From contig JAJEKV010000002.1 of NCBI GenBank assembly GCA_021234155.1, positions 24,854,617 through 24,918,616 of the forward strand: DNA of 64,000 bases, given 5' to 3'. Every line of letters starts with the position of its first letter. Position 1 is the stretch's first letter. The notes beneath the pieces are model-generated. The model saw only the letters and a list, made by a program, of their open reading frames with translations, had not been told where the DNA came from and searched no databases. The translations under genes and the position numbers were made by a program. Of the stretch, positions 33,106 through 45,312 are shown piece by piece. The stretch comes from Isoetes taiwanensis. Lineage: Eukaryota; Streptophyta; Lycopodiopsida; Isoetales; Isoetaceae.

Positions 33106-35799
33106 ATTTCGAAAGATTGAAAATTATTTCATAAAAACATTGAAAAGCAAGATTATGGAAAGAACTTATGCATGCAAAGCTGAAATGACGAAAAGAATCT
33201 TCAAAACTTCTTGATATAGAATAAGAAACTCGTTTTTAGTATATTTTATGAATAGTTCTTGTCCCTGTGGTGTTTCGTTGCATTGCTCCCAATGCACTCT
33301 GGAAAATGTTTTATTAAAATTAGTAATTGCTTAGGTCATGATGTTGGCCTCACAATGTTTGCAACGTTACAATTAAATGATGTAATTCATATCTATGCAA
33401 ATGCAATCATATACAGACTGTTCTTAAATGTTGCCAATGCAGAACTAGCACATGGATAAAGTGATTGAATTATAGACGACATTAAATGGTCCATCAACAT
33501 ATTGATGTACGTCACGTTTTAGTCATAACAACATTCTTATGATTCGCAATTGTTTCTTTAATAAGTTTTTGAGAGTGTCAGTATCGTGATCTTAATGCTG
33601 AGCAAGTATTTGTGATCTCAATGTCTCTCGATTTCTAAAGTTTGTCCAGATCATCAACTTGAGATTGGATATGTTGCATAGTTTGGTCTATATAGTCTGA
33701 TTCTGATGATGTTCTAAATTCCTGTTGCTTTGTTTCATGTTTCCCCGGGTCGGGATTTATTTCTTGATGCCATAACCCGGGGTTCCAAATTCAACAATTA
33801 GAAGTGTCTTAGATTTTGCATTAAACAAAAAGGTTTGGATTTTGCATGTCAATTAACTGAAGGTTGGAAGCTAGAATCCAGATAATCGATGGCAGATCGT
33901 TAAGATGTCGGGCCGGGCCGACAAGTGATATAACAGTTGTTTTGTATATGTCAATTTCAGTGGAAGATGACAAATGGATAAGCCATTTTCACAAGAATAT
34001 TAAATCACAAAACCATTGACATTTTATTAAGCATTGTCTTCGTAATGGTGCTTTGTGCATGAATAGTGATTCAAGCCATTTTGAACTTCTAACAAGAAAA
34101 GGAACATTCTCTAAGGAAATTTTAATTAGATGGAAAAGATATCTCCATGTGGGATAATTTGATCCATGACATACTTAATCGTTGCTTATGCAAAGTTCCT
34201 TTTACCCTAGTTCATTGCACCGATTAATGTTCATTTTGGGTTGATTATTTGTTTGATTTCCTCGATGTCGGAAGTCCCAATGTTCAATAACCTGAATCCT
34301 AAGTTCCATTATGTGTTGACTTGAGCAAAAAATAATTGTTTTGACATTGTCAATGAAATTGGTGAATCCCATGTTATCTATTTGAATTCCACATAACACA
34401 ATCGCACTGTTTGATATATTAATGTCACACATATGTAGATATTACAATTAAAGTGATCTTTTCCCATACACTATATGGTCTTTTCTAAATTAGATTATGT
34501 CTAAACTCTCAAAACATTAAACCCCCAAGATAAGGCAGTCTACATACAAAAAATATACACATCCACACCACATATTTTCCTTAACATAAGAGGCACAAGT
34601 CTATTGCAAATTCCACATGTTGCAGATGACTTTGTAACAGTTAGTAGTAAATTAAAGTTCCTATCATGGCTAATTGCATGCAAAGATGTCCATTAAGATA
34701 TAGATCTTTATATTTGTTTAAAAGTTTAGAAATAAAAAGTGTGATCCAAACTTTATGCATGTGTGTGGTTGTCATGGTTGTAGGAGCCATGGAAGAGTCG
34801 GGAAGTTCACTAATTCATTTTTGGCTGGTATGACTTAGATTTAGTAATTATTTTTATGAAATCCACTCTAGATTATTACATATCTTACCTACAATTAAAA
34901 TTAGTTGTCCATATGGGTCTCTTTGGTTTTTATGCAATTTCGTTTGGTAAATGGCATGCCACCTTTCTTTTTAGTATTGTCAGTTATATGAAGGTTTGGT
35001 GGTGTCACAGGGATCTTGAAGCTTTGGTGTTTTGGTGTCATACAATTTGAGAATGGTTGTGGCAATTTAGTTTACTAAAATGATAATCGCCTAGTACTGT
35101 AGGGAGGTATTAGGCTAGGTTGTGGGTTAAATAGTTGTGGACAATGGGTCTTTTAATGGCAAACCCATTGACGCATTAGCATATTGTTCTCTAAAAATTT
35201 GTGTTCACTTAAAGGGCGCCCATGGGCACCCTCCCTTATGTTTAGGTGGGGTTGCCTGCTTTTCATGAACATACCATACCTGTGGTACCAAAAATCCATT
35301 TCCTTTTCATGTCCATTCCCCCCCCCCAACATGTGGCAAGTGTCGCCTCCGTTTCCAACCTCGGGTTGACATTTCGGTACCCAATGACCTGGACCCACCC
35401 TTCTCGCATTACCCTGTATGTACCGTGGCATGGTTCAATGTCAATGGGGTGGCTAATTCTAATTCTAATGAGATGGATTATCAAGATTATACAGCTTGAT
35501 TGAAGCAATTGGCCTACCATTTTTTTTTTACAATTTAACGTGTTTCATGCCCACATGGCGACCCCAACCTAAAAATTGAAACAGGACAGTATCTTATGGG
35601 AAAAGCGGCCTGTGTCGGATCCTCTTTGCTTTGCGTACTGCGGAAGTGGAAAACCAACCTAAAGGTCTGCATCGACGCTGCATTTGTATTTCAGCAGTAG
35701 CTGTTCGACTTACAGAACAGCTTATTTGGTTTCGGATCCCCATGCTTTTGTGGAAATGTCTCTTGATGTCGATTGTTAATGCATATAGATAGTAAAGCT
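33106..35799. other. Non-coding region between transposase and mevalonate kinase (left unit)
   Basis: AT-rich; no domain recognised in either strand. It contains the presumed promoter side of the mevalonate kinase copy and a run of ten C near 35320. Confidence 0.5.
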
Positions 35800-37854
35800 A
35801 TGGGGATCAAACCTATCTGGTTGAGCCATAACCGCCAGGGCTCCTGGTAGCAGTACTGTTCGGAGAACATGCTGTAGTTCATGGGGTCAATAGCCGTGGG
35901 GCAGCCGTTGGGCTATTTACGTTTGCTCGTGTCCGTGTGTGTTTCAAAATGATTCTGACGGTGAGTAGCTCCTTATAGATGCAATGCATTAGATCTGGAA
36001 GAGTACAATATGATTTTGATGCAGCATCTGCAGCCTTGGTATTTTGAATTGATTTGAGCTGCTTAAGGCAGGTGCAATATGCTTAGAAACTCCAGAATAC
36101 ACACTGAGCTGGTCATTATCATCCATAAAGTCAGCGTTTGTACGGGGTTGATTGGAAACAGATCCCAAAATTTGTGAGGGAGTTGCTCAGAGGCTTTTAT
36201 TAGTGGCACTGGAGTGATCTCGTCAAAGAACAATCTACCAGGGAATGCCCAGAATGGCATTAGGGGTGGTGGCACTTCTGTTCCTCTACTTGTCTATTAT
36301 AGGTGAGTTTACCAATTAGTTAGTTTGACATATCTGGTTGATATGTACCATATGCATGTTCCACTTGATGCTAATAGTATATAGGTTAGTCTCAATATTG
36401 GACTAGTTATATATCATATAAATGAGCTATGGAAATATATATATCATGAGTGGAGCCAGAAAAAAACTTCCAAATAATAGAGACGTCCATGGGGATCTAC
36501 TTAGTAAACAGTTTGTGGTGAGCTTGTAACATTCCAGGGTTTTGTATAAGTTTTCAGCCAGCTATGTGACAGTCATGTCGGATATTCCTATGGGGATCTG
36601 GTCATTGGCTCTTCTGCTTCATTTTGCTATGATCCTTATCTGGAGGATGTTGGCCAGTGCATCCAATTGCATTTTCAGTAGTCTGTAGTCAATCCCATGA
36701 TTGGAGCAAGGTGAATGAAGAGGGATTGGATTGATAAACAAATGGGCTTTGAGGGAGAGAAGATTATCCATATGGCAGGATTGATAACACAGTTAGTACA
36801 TTTGGTAAGGTCCAAACTTGCCCTAGTTGCTCCTCAAAAGTTAAATCCTTGAGTTGAGGTCCCTTCACTATTTTGGGAGGCAGAGATAGGAGGCTGTCTT
36901 ACATGGACATATGGCATATGCCATAGGCATTTCTTATCCATTGGTTAGATTTTGAGAAATATTCTTCATTTAACACACAAGAAGGAAGTGGTAATTTTAA
37001 AACTAATTCATGATCCGTTTTCAACAGGTACCATTGTTAAATCTAAGCTTGGCTGCTTGATTTTAGAGCCCAAGTTTCCGTTGAGAATTTCTTCTTTACA
37101 AATACAAAGGTTGGGCGACATAAAAAACTCTGTTGCTAGCAAGCCAGGAACTTTTGGGAAAAACACCCAAGAGCAAAAAAATCCATATTTGAGGCAGTCG
37201 ATGTTCTGTCCTGGAAGAGGCTGTTACCATTTGCAGTCTGTCTTGAAGATCAGGCATGCAGAACTATAAAGCTGGGTTTTCACTAGGATCAGGTAGCCAC
37301 ATGGTAATGTATGTCCACTTTAAACCACTTTTGACAGGTGAGCTATAAATTACAGGATGGATGTTTTAGGGTCATCAAGATAAAACGAAAGAAGAATTAA
37401 TCTTAGAAGAGATTATCATTGCAATGAACCAAGGTCTCTGTAGCATGGGTGTTAGCCACTTCCATTGATATATATCTGCCTCTACAGCCTAAATATACTT
37501 GCAGTCAAAGCTGACAGGTGCAGGAGGAGGTGGGTTATGCTATCACTTTATTGCCCCAATGCATCTTCTATTGTTCTATCATTTGCATCTCTGTTTCTTC
37601 CTGCAACTCATTTCCAATAATATCTAGCACCTCATTTTCTGCAGCATGTGAAAACAACAGCGTCCCATTGTTTTATTCTCTTAGGCTTCTGCTGTTGTTT
37701 TAACTTGGTTTCAACCTGACTAACAAACTCAGATGTTACATCGATGTTGTGGGAGAAGCTAACAGCGAACTATCATCAATGAATTTTGACTGCTTCCAGG
37801 TGGATCTTGGGTGCCAGGGGGTTCATGTTAAAAAATATATAGCTTAAAATTGCT
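35800..37854 (+). pseudogene. Mevalonate kinase, left copy, disrupted
   Basis: All six exons of the intact right copy can be followed, at about 35800-35955, 36068-36300, 36550-36805, 37027-37285, 37350-37550 and 37730-37850. Exon 1 has an extra G after the ATG region, then reads into TAG where the right copy has the GK of APGK. Exon 3 has several 1-2 base insertions (tatggggatctggtcattggc for tatgggatctggtcttggc), plus losses including the PSG codons before the catalytic Asp. Exon 5 loses bases in the GAGGGG loop. Intron sequences also match. The damage is mostly tiny indels, seen in both exons and introns. Real pseudogene decay and uncorrected sequencing error both fit. Confidence 0.85.
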
Positions 37855-40563
37855 ATAACTTCTTTCATTCTTTAACCTCCCGAAACTGACATATGGTATT
37901 TTGATATTCTTTGATTTTTGTTTAGTGCCATTTGTGGTAAACACAATATTATGACGCCTGCCACTATGAAGAAAAAAGATAATATAATCTTTTCAGAAAT
38001 GAATGCTAACAAACAAAGCTCTGCTATGAATCCAGATTTGTTCTAACAAACTTTTACAAATTTCTAATGGCCTGCTCTCTAAATAAAAGATAATGGTGGT
38101 CAAAGATATGGTGCAAATTGTTTATTTTACCATTTTGAATAAATTCTATGTACATCTTTTGTTGAGATTTGGATTGTTGGTTATGAAAATGGCTGGGTTT
38201 CTGGTAGAGGCTTAACATCGACATTTTTTTTTTTACAATAGAAGCTACGGCTCATTCAGCTTAAATAAATAAATAATAGTTGTATTAAATCATAGAGATG
38301 GATGCTACAAATACAGACTGCCGTGTATGGACAGTCTAAGATTCCTGAGTATGATAGAAGTTGGCTATTCTTTCAGGCAATAACAATAGTTGTGTTTTAA
38401 ATTGCTAGAGATGGATGTCGCAATACAAAGGCGAAGGGACAAGGGTCAAGATTTGCGCAAGTGTTGCATGTCTTATAACGCGGTTTCGCATTCAACTCCA
38501 TTGAATGATTTCCACCTAAGAACAAAAATATCGTGCAAGAAGGGGAAGGCTAATGGCGTATTACATGGGGCCACAACACATGCATGGCATATTAATGGCA
38601 TATTATTATCAAATTAATCCACATGGAATGCTTCCACACCCCATGGGTTGCCCCAATGATGGATTGGTTATTATTATTATTTTTTAAAGGACGCCGATTT
38701 TATTAATAACACTCCATCAAAAATACATAATATAATACAATGTGGATTGAATAAAAAAACTCAAAGGGACAATCGATCCAATCGAAAGCAGGCCAATTTG
38801 CCTAAGCATGACAATATAATGCACCACGCTATTTTCTTCCCTAGTAAAGAGAAGAATAATATATAATCATATTTATAGAAAAGTTACTTTTAAATCAGTC
38901 GAACTTGGTAATATCCATAGAATTATTAACATCAACTTGTCGCCCTCGTGTCTCAAATGCCATCAATCAGAATATCCATCAGAATAATCGTAGAGTGCAT
39001 ATTGGAGCCACAGAGTGGACTAATGCACATGGATTGGTTGGGCGGAGAGGCTTTTTTTTGGGCGCGTATGCAGCGGCTACTAAACAACAGCTGATTGCAA
39101 AAACCCAAAGGCCAAAATTCTAAATGAAAACAAGAGAGTAACTAGAAGTCCAATTTTAGGAAATGGGATTTTGTAGCAACAAATGATAACATAGATCATC
39201 CAGTGGTTGAAAGACATCTATGCCATTGCACCTTTAAGAATTAGTTCTGAAATAACTAAAAGCAGTTTAGTAGCCATCCTTCGGCGTGTATATGAAGTCT
39301 TCTCTTTGGTGTTAAGCCATAAATCCCTTTTCTCGACCGCCTTTTGTTTAACATTTGATGTGTGTTCCCTACACTATGGACCTAGGGCTTTTATCCTATA
39401 ATTCCAAAAATAGAAGATATAATGATGATTTTAATAAAAAGGTCCTTAGCCTGACCCCAAGGATTCTCGAGGTGCACCTGCCTAAACAGGGCTTTACCCA
39501 ACACGGCCATGGAATGGGACTCGCAATTCACTCTAGGTCAAATGCTTCAAAACCTGATCAGACACCAGCAGCTGCTTGGATCAAGATTCAAAATCAAAGT
39601 GGTACCAAGAATCGTCCCCGGATAAATTTGGCATTTATCTCTTGGTCAAACCTAAATCAGAGAAGTTAGAATAGCTTTAGAAAATATATTCTAGACAAGG
39701 CATGGCAAATAGAAATTAAAATTAGAAGAAAATCAAAAGTCCCAACCTTCTATGTTATGGAACTGATCCAGATGTGGTCGACCAGGCCTGTACCAAGAAG
39801 AAGCTCAATGAGAAGCGGCTTGAAGAGAGGAATTCTTAGCCTGCTTATCTCCTCGTTTCGTGGTAGTATCGCATTATTCTACACAATATGGGGACCAAAA
39901 AAATTCAAGTTAATTTTGAAAGGAGGCAAGCCATACAAAGGGTCTCATCCTGGGAAGCAAGAAAATAAACTCAGAGGATATGCATATAACAAGAGTTCGG
40001 TAATAAGGATACGGAGAAGCCAAAGATCACCGACATAAATAAGCTTAAGATTATACTTCTATGACCCGAAAAACATCCGTGCATTGTAGGCTTTAAAAGG
40101 GTTGAAAAACAAGGCTATGCTATCGAAAGTGCTAAAATCATCAGATTTGAATAAGGCAACATCTTTGAAATGCCTTCAATTAAATTTCCGCGTGACATTT
40201 ATCTTGCGGTGGTAAATAGAACACTGACTATCGGGATATATCATCGTATGCAGGATAAGCAATATCTAATCTACTATAAACCGAGAGACTCCATTGTACC
40301 TTGGCCCTTCAATCTTTACCATATTTTTGCTAAAGTTTTGATGATTGGCCGCAGTACCGCAGACCTCCTCGCCTTTGTCTTCTTGGATTTTGTTGATGAA
40401 TATATATATAGATCCGAGATGGATTTGAGCAAACTTTGCTGTAACAAGCGTAAGATGTTCTTCCGCTAAATATCGATCAAGCTCTTTCCACATATAAAAC
40501 AAAGTTGTATAAACTTATTTTATCAGGGATAAACATTTACAAAAGAGTCTCTATCGAAAATAG
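37855..40563. other. Right part of the left unit
   Basis: Non-coding. It contains a short ORF cluster near 39757-40038 that matches the frame at 57969-58205 of the second unit but is broken here. It ends at the duplication junction. Confidence 0.45.
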
Positions 40564-40574
40564 CAATACGTAAT
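40564..40574. other. Duplication junction
   Basis: Eleven bases (caatacgtaat) lie between the end of the left copy and the start of the right one. They match neither the left boundary (ggaagttctt) nor the right boundary (aggtaaatac), so they look like filler or sequence noise. Confidence 0.6.
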
Positions 40575-42789
40575 ATTTTCTCGCCTTTTTGCTACCATCT
40601 GCATGTCTCAATTTTAGGGCCTCAGGTTTAATGGGCACAACTACTTACACCTTTCGGCAAATGTGTTGACAAGTATGTTAAGTGGATACCTAAAAGTGTA
40701 GAATTAATTTGATTTTTGTAGTGTCTAGATACTATTTCAGTGATTGTGATCCTCATTGTTATATATATTCACCTCTGTTCCACATTCCTATCCAGGGCTT
40801 GAGATCGCTCATTTCTCCTTCCAACAGACTTTAAGACGTTATGGACCCATGGCCATTGTGTAGAAGGGAAGCCTATTGAACACAAAGGCCTTCTTGTGTG
40901 TCTTCTCCAATGCCATTTCATGGCACTCGTATGATTGTGACTAATTGCTTCGACCGGTTGATTTAAGGTAGAAAGTCTGCGAGAATGTGCCTTAATTCTT
41001 CTTGTAATAGCTAAGATAAGACTGCACTTTGGTCATAATCTAGATCGAGAGAGACATAATGGAAGGTAGATTGATAATGAATACGCTTCATGATCCTATC
41101 TAGAAAAAAATGGTTGGTCATCTGAATGAAGCCTCCTTATCTCTATTGTAGGATGCTTGACAAGGTGCAAATCTTGCTTGACCACAAGCACGAGAATCTG
41201 GCGCCTTGGATCCGTCCCTTTATTATCCCTATCGACGCATGGGGGAGGAGGATGGCCATTGTGTGAGGCTATTTCAAATGAGAAAGTCAAAAAGTGTTGC
41301 ACATCTGAAGTGATGATGGTTCCCATCCTTGACATGTGGCCAAAAGTCTTATGTCTTTAATGAGCTGTAACATATAAAACGACAAGTGTTCAATTTTATT
41401 ATTGCTTGTGCCTATACATACATTAAAATATCCAACAAGCATCACATATCCCAACTATAAAAAGGTTAAACTTCATCATCATATAGATTGACATATGGGT
41501 CCAACACATTAGAGCATGAGTACCTATGATAGAAGTTTGAATGTGATGTGAGAAGTATGTGCGACCACAAGGGGGTTTTACACTATCCCTCTATACCCTT
41601 ATCCACATCTAGTGATTCTATTTGTCTCATTTTGTGTAGAAAAACTAAGGATGCTATTATTGTTTATAGTAACAGGCTATTCTGCCATGTCCCCGCTTGT
41701 TTGTACAAACCATTGAATAATGAATAATGTTGATAGCCGGCGGATCACTATCCTCGGCAAAGGCATGTCCCTATGTTTCCATAAAGAAATGAAGTCCCTA
41801 TCCCCTTGCTATAGAGTTCAGCCTATACCCCTTAGAGCATGGAAAAACATCCTTACACAACACTTAAAAAAGTCACTTAATAGTAGCAAGTGTAGTAGCA
41901 ACTCCCGGAGGGTTGCAAAAACAACAGCAGGAGTAGTAGCGATTTCCCGAGGGGTTGTGGAATTAGCAACAGTGACGGCAACACCCTGAAGGGTTGCAGA
42001 AGTAGTAGCAATAGTAGTGGGCCCCGAGGAATGCACTAGCAGTAGTAGTATCACTTACATCGTGAACAATAGTTGCATCGATTAGATGACCCAGCTATTC
42101 TATTACGTACATCAATTCATCTGTTATAATATGGTGTAGGGGACAAAATATGTTAGCTTACCCTGGACAAGCATAAACGACACCTCCAATGTTTTTTGTG
42201 TCTCAATAAGAGCAAATTCAGGAGCAGCATGACTTAACACTGGGTGATATAACATCATAGTTTACATATATGAAGGTGCCTTTTAACTTTGCTCTTCACA
42301 ACCTTCCTCGATACCATTGTGAATTGTCACAATACCTGGCTAGATGGGGGCGCTGAATGCCAAGAAAAAGATGTTGTACTTCTGCTTTGAGATCTTCATG
42401 TGCCTCCTCAAAAGGTCGGGGATCATCACATTTGTGGAATCTGCATTTTGCTCCTCTTGCTCCATGAGTGCATATCCAATATCCTATGTTCAAATGGACT
42501 ACATTAGCCAGTTTGGTTGGGTGAGCCTGGGTTTGCCCTGGGGGGTTGCTTTTCGATTGAGCTTGGATTTGGTTGGTCTTGCTTTTTTGTGTGCTAGTTG
42601 CATCTAGTCTTTGGACATGCGAGGTTGGGTGGGTCAACACGAGCCCAGATGGCAAGGACAGGAAAAAGACCTCTTCCATGCGTAAGGAAGGCACGGGCAA
42701 AGGCCTAATCAACGAAGATTAGCCCCCAGGGACTGATGCCATTAGGACTTCGACAACAAACCATGTGGCCGATTGGAGGTCTTGCAGTG

Positions 42790-43400
42790 ATTGGCGGTGA
42801 ATTGAGGATATGGGACCCAAATTGCGGGCACTACGTAAGAGGTGGAGACCCTCGTATCATGATACTTTCCCGTAATATAGTTGGCAGTGGAAAGTTAGCG
42901 GGTTGCGAGATGGAAGACCCACACACAACAATTAGAAAGATGGTCTCCATTTAGTACCTTTGGGGGCAACAGAGAAGCGGGGTTCACCGTTGACTCCGCG
43001 AGCTCATGTGGACTCCCTCCCACTCACCATAGAGGCCATGATACACAAAGATAGTGACTTAATGGAACAAGAGGCAATGGCAATTGTCTCCCACCTTCAA
43101 TCAGAAGGCCGAGGAGGCCACCACCATGATGCAAGCCATCCAAGCTGCCTTTCAAGAAAGTGGAGTCCACAGGTTGAGCTCTCCCTTGGTAGGGCTGACA
43201 CAAAAGTTGCCCTCACCGTAGATGACCCGCCCCGACGCCCCTTGCGGAACCTCAAGCACAACCCGCCGCCCAAGATCGCCAAATTGCAGAGCTGCAGGTA
43301 ACCGTCACCCGGCAAGGCAGGGGCCTTCGCATTGAAGCTCGCGAGCAGCTGGAGCAATGTATACATGAACCGCAAGACATCCTAAAGTCCAACAGGGGAG
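42790..43400 (+). pseudogene. Gag-like coiled-coil ORF, right unit, broken
   Basis: Counterpart of 24712-25320. Small indels fragment the frame: the part around EQEAMAIVSHLQSE is still readable, but the frame shifts on both sides. The minus-strand frame at 42296-42712 has a reading with CRFHKCDDPRPFEEAHEDLK, which I could not assign. Confidence 0.35.
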
Positions 43401-44850
43401 CTAGTTCTTGGTTCTAGAAAGGGAGAGGCTAATGCACATGCCAAAGCGGGGCCCCACACGCCGGTGGCTGCACGATGTTAATCAAGGCCACCTAATAACC
43501 GCACCATCGCATGCAATACCGCCACCACCCGGCCAAGCAGTCACATCCAATGCCACGCTTGCAAGCAGCGCCGGCCGGCTGGTACAATCCAAACATCAAT
43601 CTAGGTCATCGGAGAACTCCAAGGAGAGGAATGAGCCACAATGTCACGGTAGTCCGGCCGGTGAGGAGGCAAGAGAACCTCATCCACCGGCTTTCGTCTG
43701 ATCCTTGATCGAGGCCAATGACCTTCCATGCGCCCATATACATTGTCGAAAGCAAGTCGCCATGGAACCCGAGCAGCTTTTGGCAGGGCACGGCCGGTTG
43801 CATCCTATGAACTGGTTTGCGCGATTGTTCCCCTTTTAAAGCTTAAGGATAGGGGCTCTACAACCAAAATGCATTTCAAGTTACATATCAGTATAGGCGG
43901 ACATGCCAAATTAGCAAAGCGGATGACATCGGATGCTATGATTTTCATAACCGCCATCATCACCATGTGGATTGAGCACAATATTGGCAAGTCCGGTTGA
44001 TTCTAACAATGGTGACTATCTTTGTTAATATCAATAAGTTTGCAACCTTGCACAAGATCGGGCTTAAAGAAATCGCATAGCATTAGTTGCAAATTCAATA
44101 AAGGATACTATGAATGGCATGGCTGCCGATAACACCAATATATGAAATACCAGGTTTGATCTAATTAATGTAACATCTTGGAGCAAGTTAATCAATTGTG
44201 GCGTTATTTTTTCATTATTGATAAGTGATATTATGATGCACATTTGTCAAGGCCGTATGATTGTGATCCGGTGATGCCCCTATAAAAACTATCGGGATCA
44301 GATGTATGTTTGAAATTTGAGTCAAATATATGGTGATATTAGAGCAAAGTATATTATCGTCATTTTCCAAAGGCTTGATGTCATATAATCATAACATAGA
44401 TGTATTGTGAATATGCCATCACAAGCTGTGGTAATAAATAAAGATGAAAGCGCATTAATAGACTGTTGAATGTACATTGTTGTTCTCAAAGCGAAATTTC
44501 TCTTTGATTCTTAGATGGTGAAGGGCGGTTTTAAAGGGACCATTGCTTTGTTTTTAGCTTAGGCATTTACCCTTTTTCAAGGCTAATTTGCTTATGGTTC
44601 TAGTGCAGGTAACCGGTTCTTTTCCTCCATGTGTTTTTGTTGAGCCCAAAAGGATGCAGAATCATGATGACGTGACTTTATCAAAAGCATGATGTATCAA
44701 TTATAAATTTTTGAACAAATTTTCACTTTGGTTTTGTAGCTCCATATCTATGTGATTTACATAAGCATAATGCCTCTTACTATTTATTGTTAAGATTAAC
44801 TTCGGATCTAACTATTAGCCACTAGCATGACACAAAGATATAGTGTTTTT

Positions 44851-44881
44851 CTACTACTACTACTACCACCACCACCACCAT
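44851..44881 (+). repeat. CTA/CCA trinucleotide repeat (right unit)
   Basis: Counterpart of 26772-26798 with one additional CCA unit. Confidence 0.85.
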
Positions 44882-45297
44882 GATTACCATGTTTACAATG
44901 CTGAATTACGGATATATGTGGTCATATATTAGTATATTTCTTGTCGTTTTGAGCAGAAGAAAATGGTTTTCTATATTTTGACACTGGTGAAATGCAGAGC
45001 TATTGGACTACAGTTCACGGTACTTGTGTTTTATTATTTGACATGCTTAATTTACACATAGTTAAAACTTTATTTCTTGTTCTGCTGGCACATGTTCATA
45101 ATATCAAGTCTTTCAAGTACTCAAGCATCTTTACAAACATATTATTTATTCATGATGGTCTAAAAAGGCTTTCAGTTCAAGGCCTAAATCTGAGATGACC
45201 TAAATTCGTATTTAGACTTTAAATTGGATGTCCCTATGTATCAAATGATTAATAGGGCATAAAGTCTAGTTTAGTATCTAAACGGACTTGAAGGTCC

Positions 45298-45312
45298 TTT
45301 TTTTTTTTTTTT
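45298..45312 (+). repeat. Poly-T tract, 15 T (right unit)
   Basis: Counterpart of the 26-T tract at 27214-27239. Confidence 0.85.

Larger units (their letters stand above)
22491..40563 (+). repeat. 18-kb tandem duplication, left copy
   Basis: Sequence from attttctcgc (22491) to cgaaaatag (40563) recurs in the same order and orientation at 40575-58779. Matching landmarks sit at offsets of about 18,050-18,100 throughout: poly-T tract, transposase palindrome, CATT microsatellite, mevalonate kinase. Divergence is patchy. Tracts such as 27241-28560 are nearly identical, while 22500-26100 and 35100-40560 have frequent 1-10 base indels and substitutions. This copy carries broken mevalonate kinase and the intact gag-like frame. 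Confidence 0.95.

Noticed and set aside
33259-33459. 66-codon plus-strand frame present in both units
   Set aside because: Same reason: whole tract identical, no domain and no splice partners.
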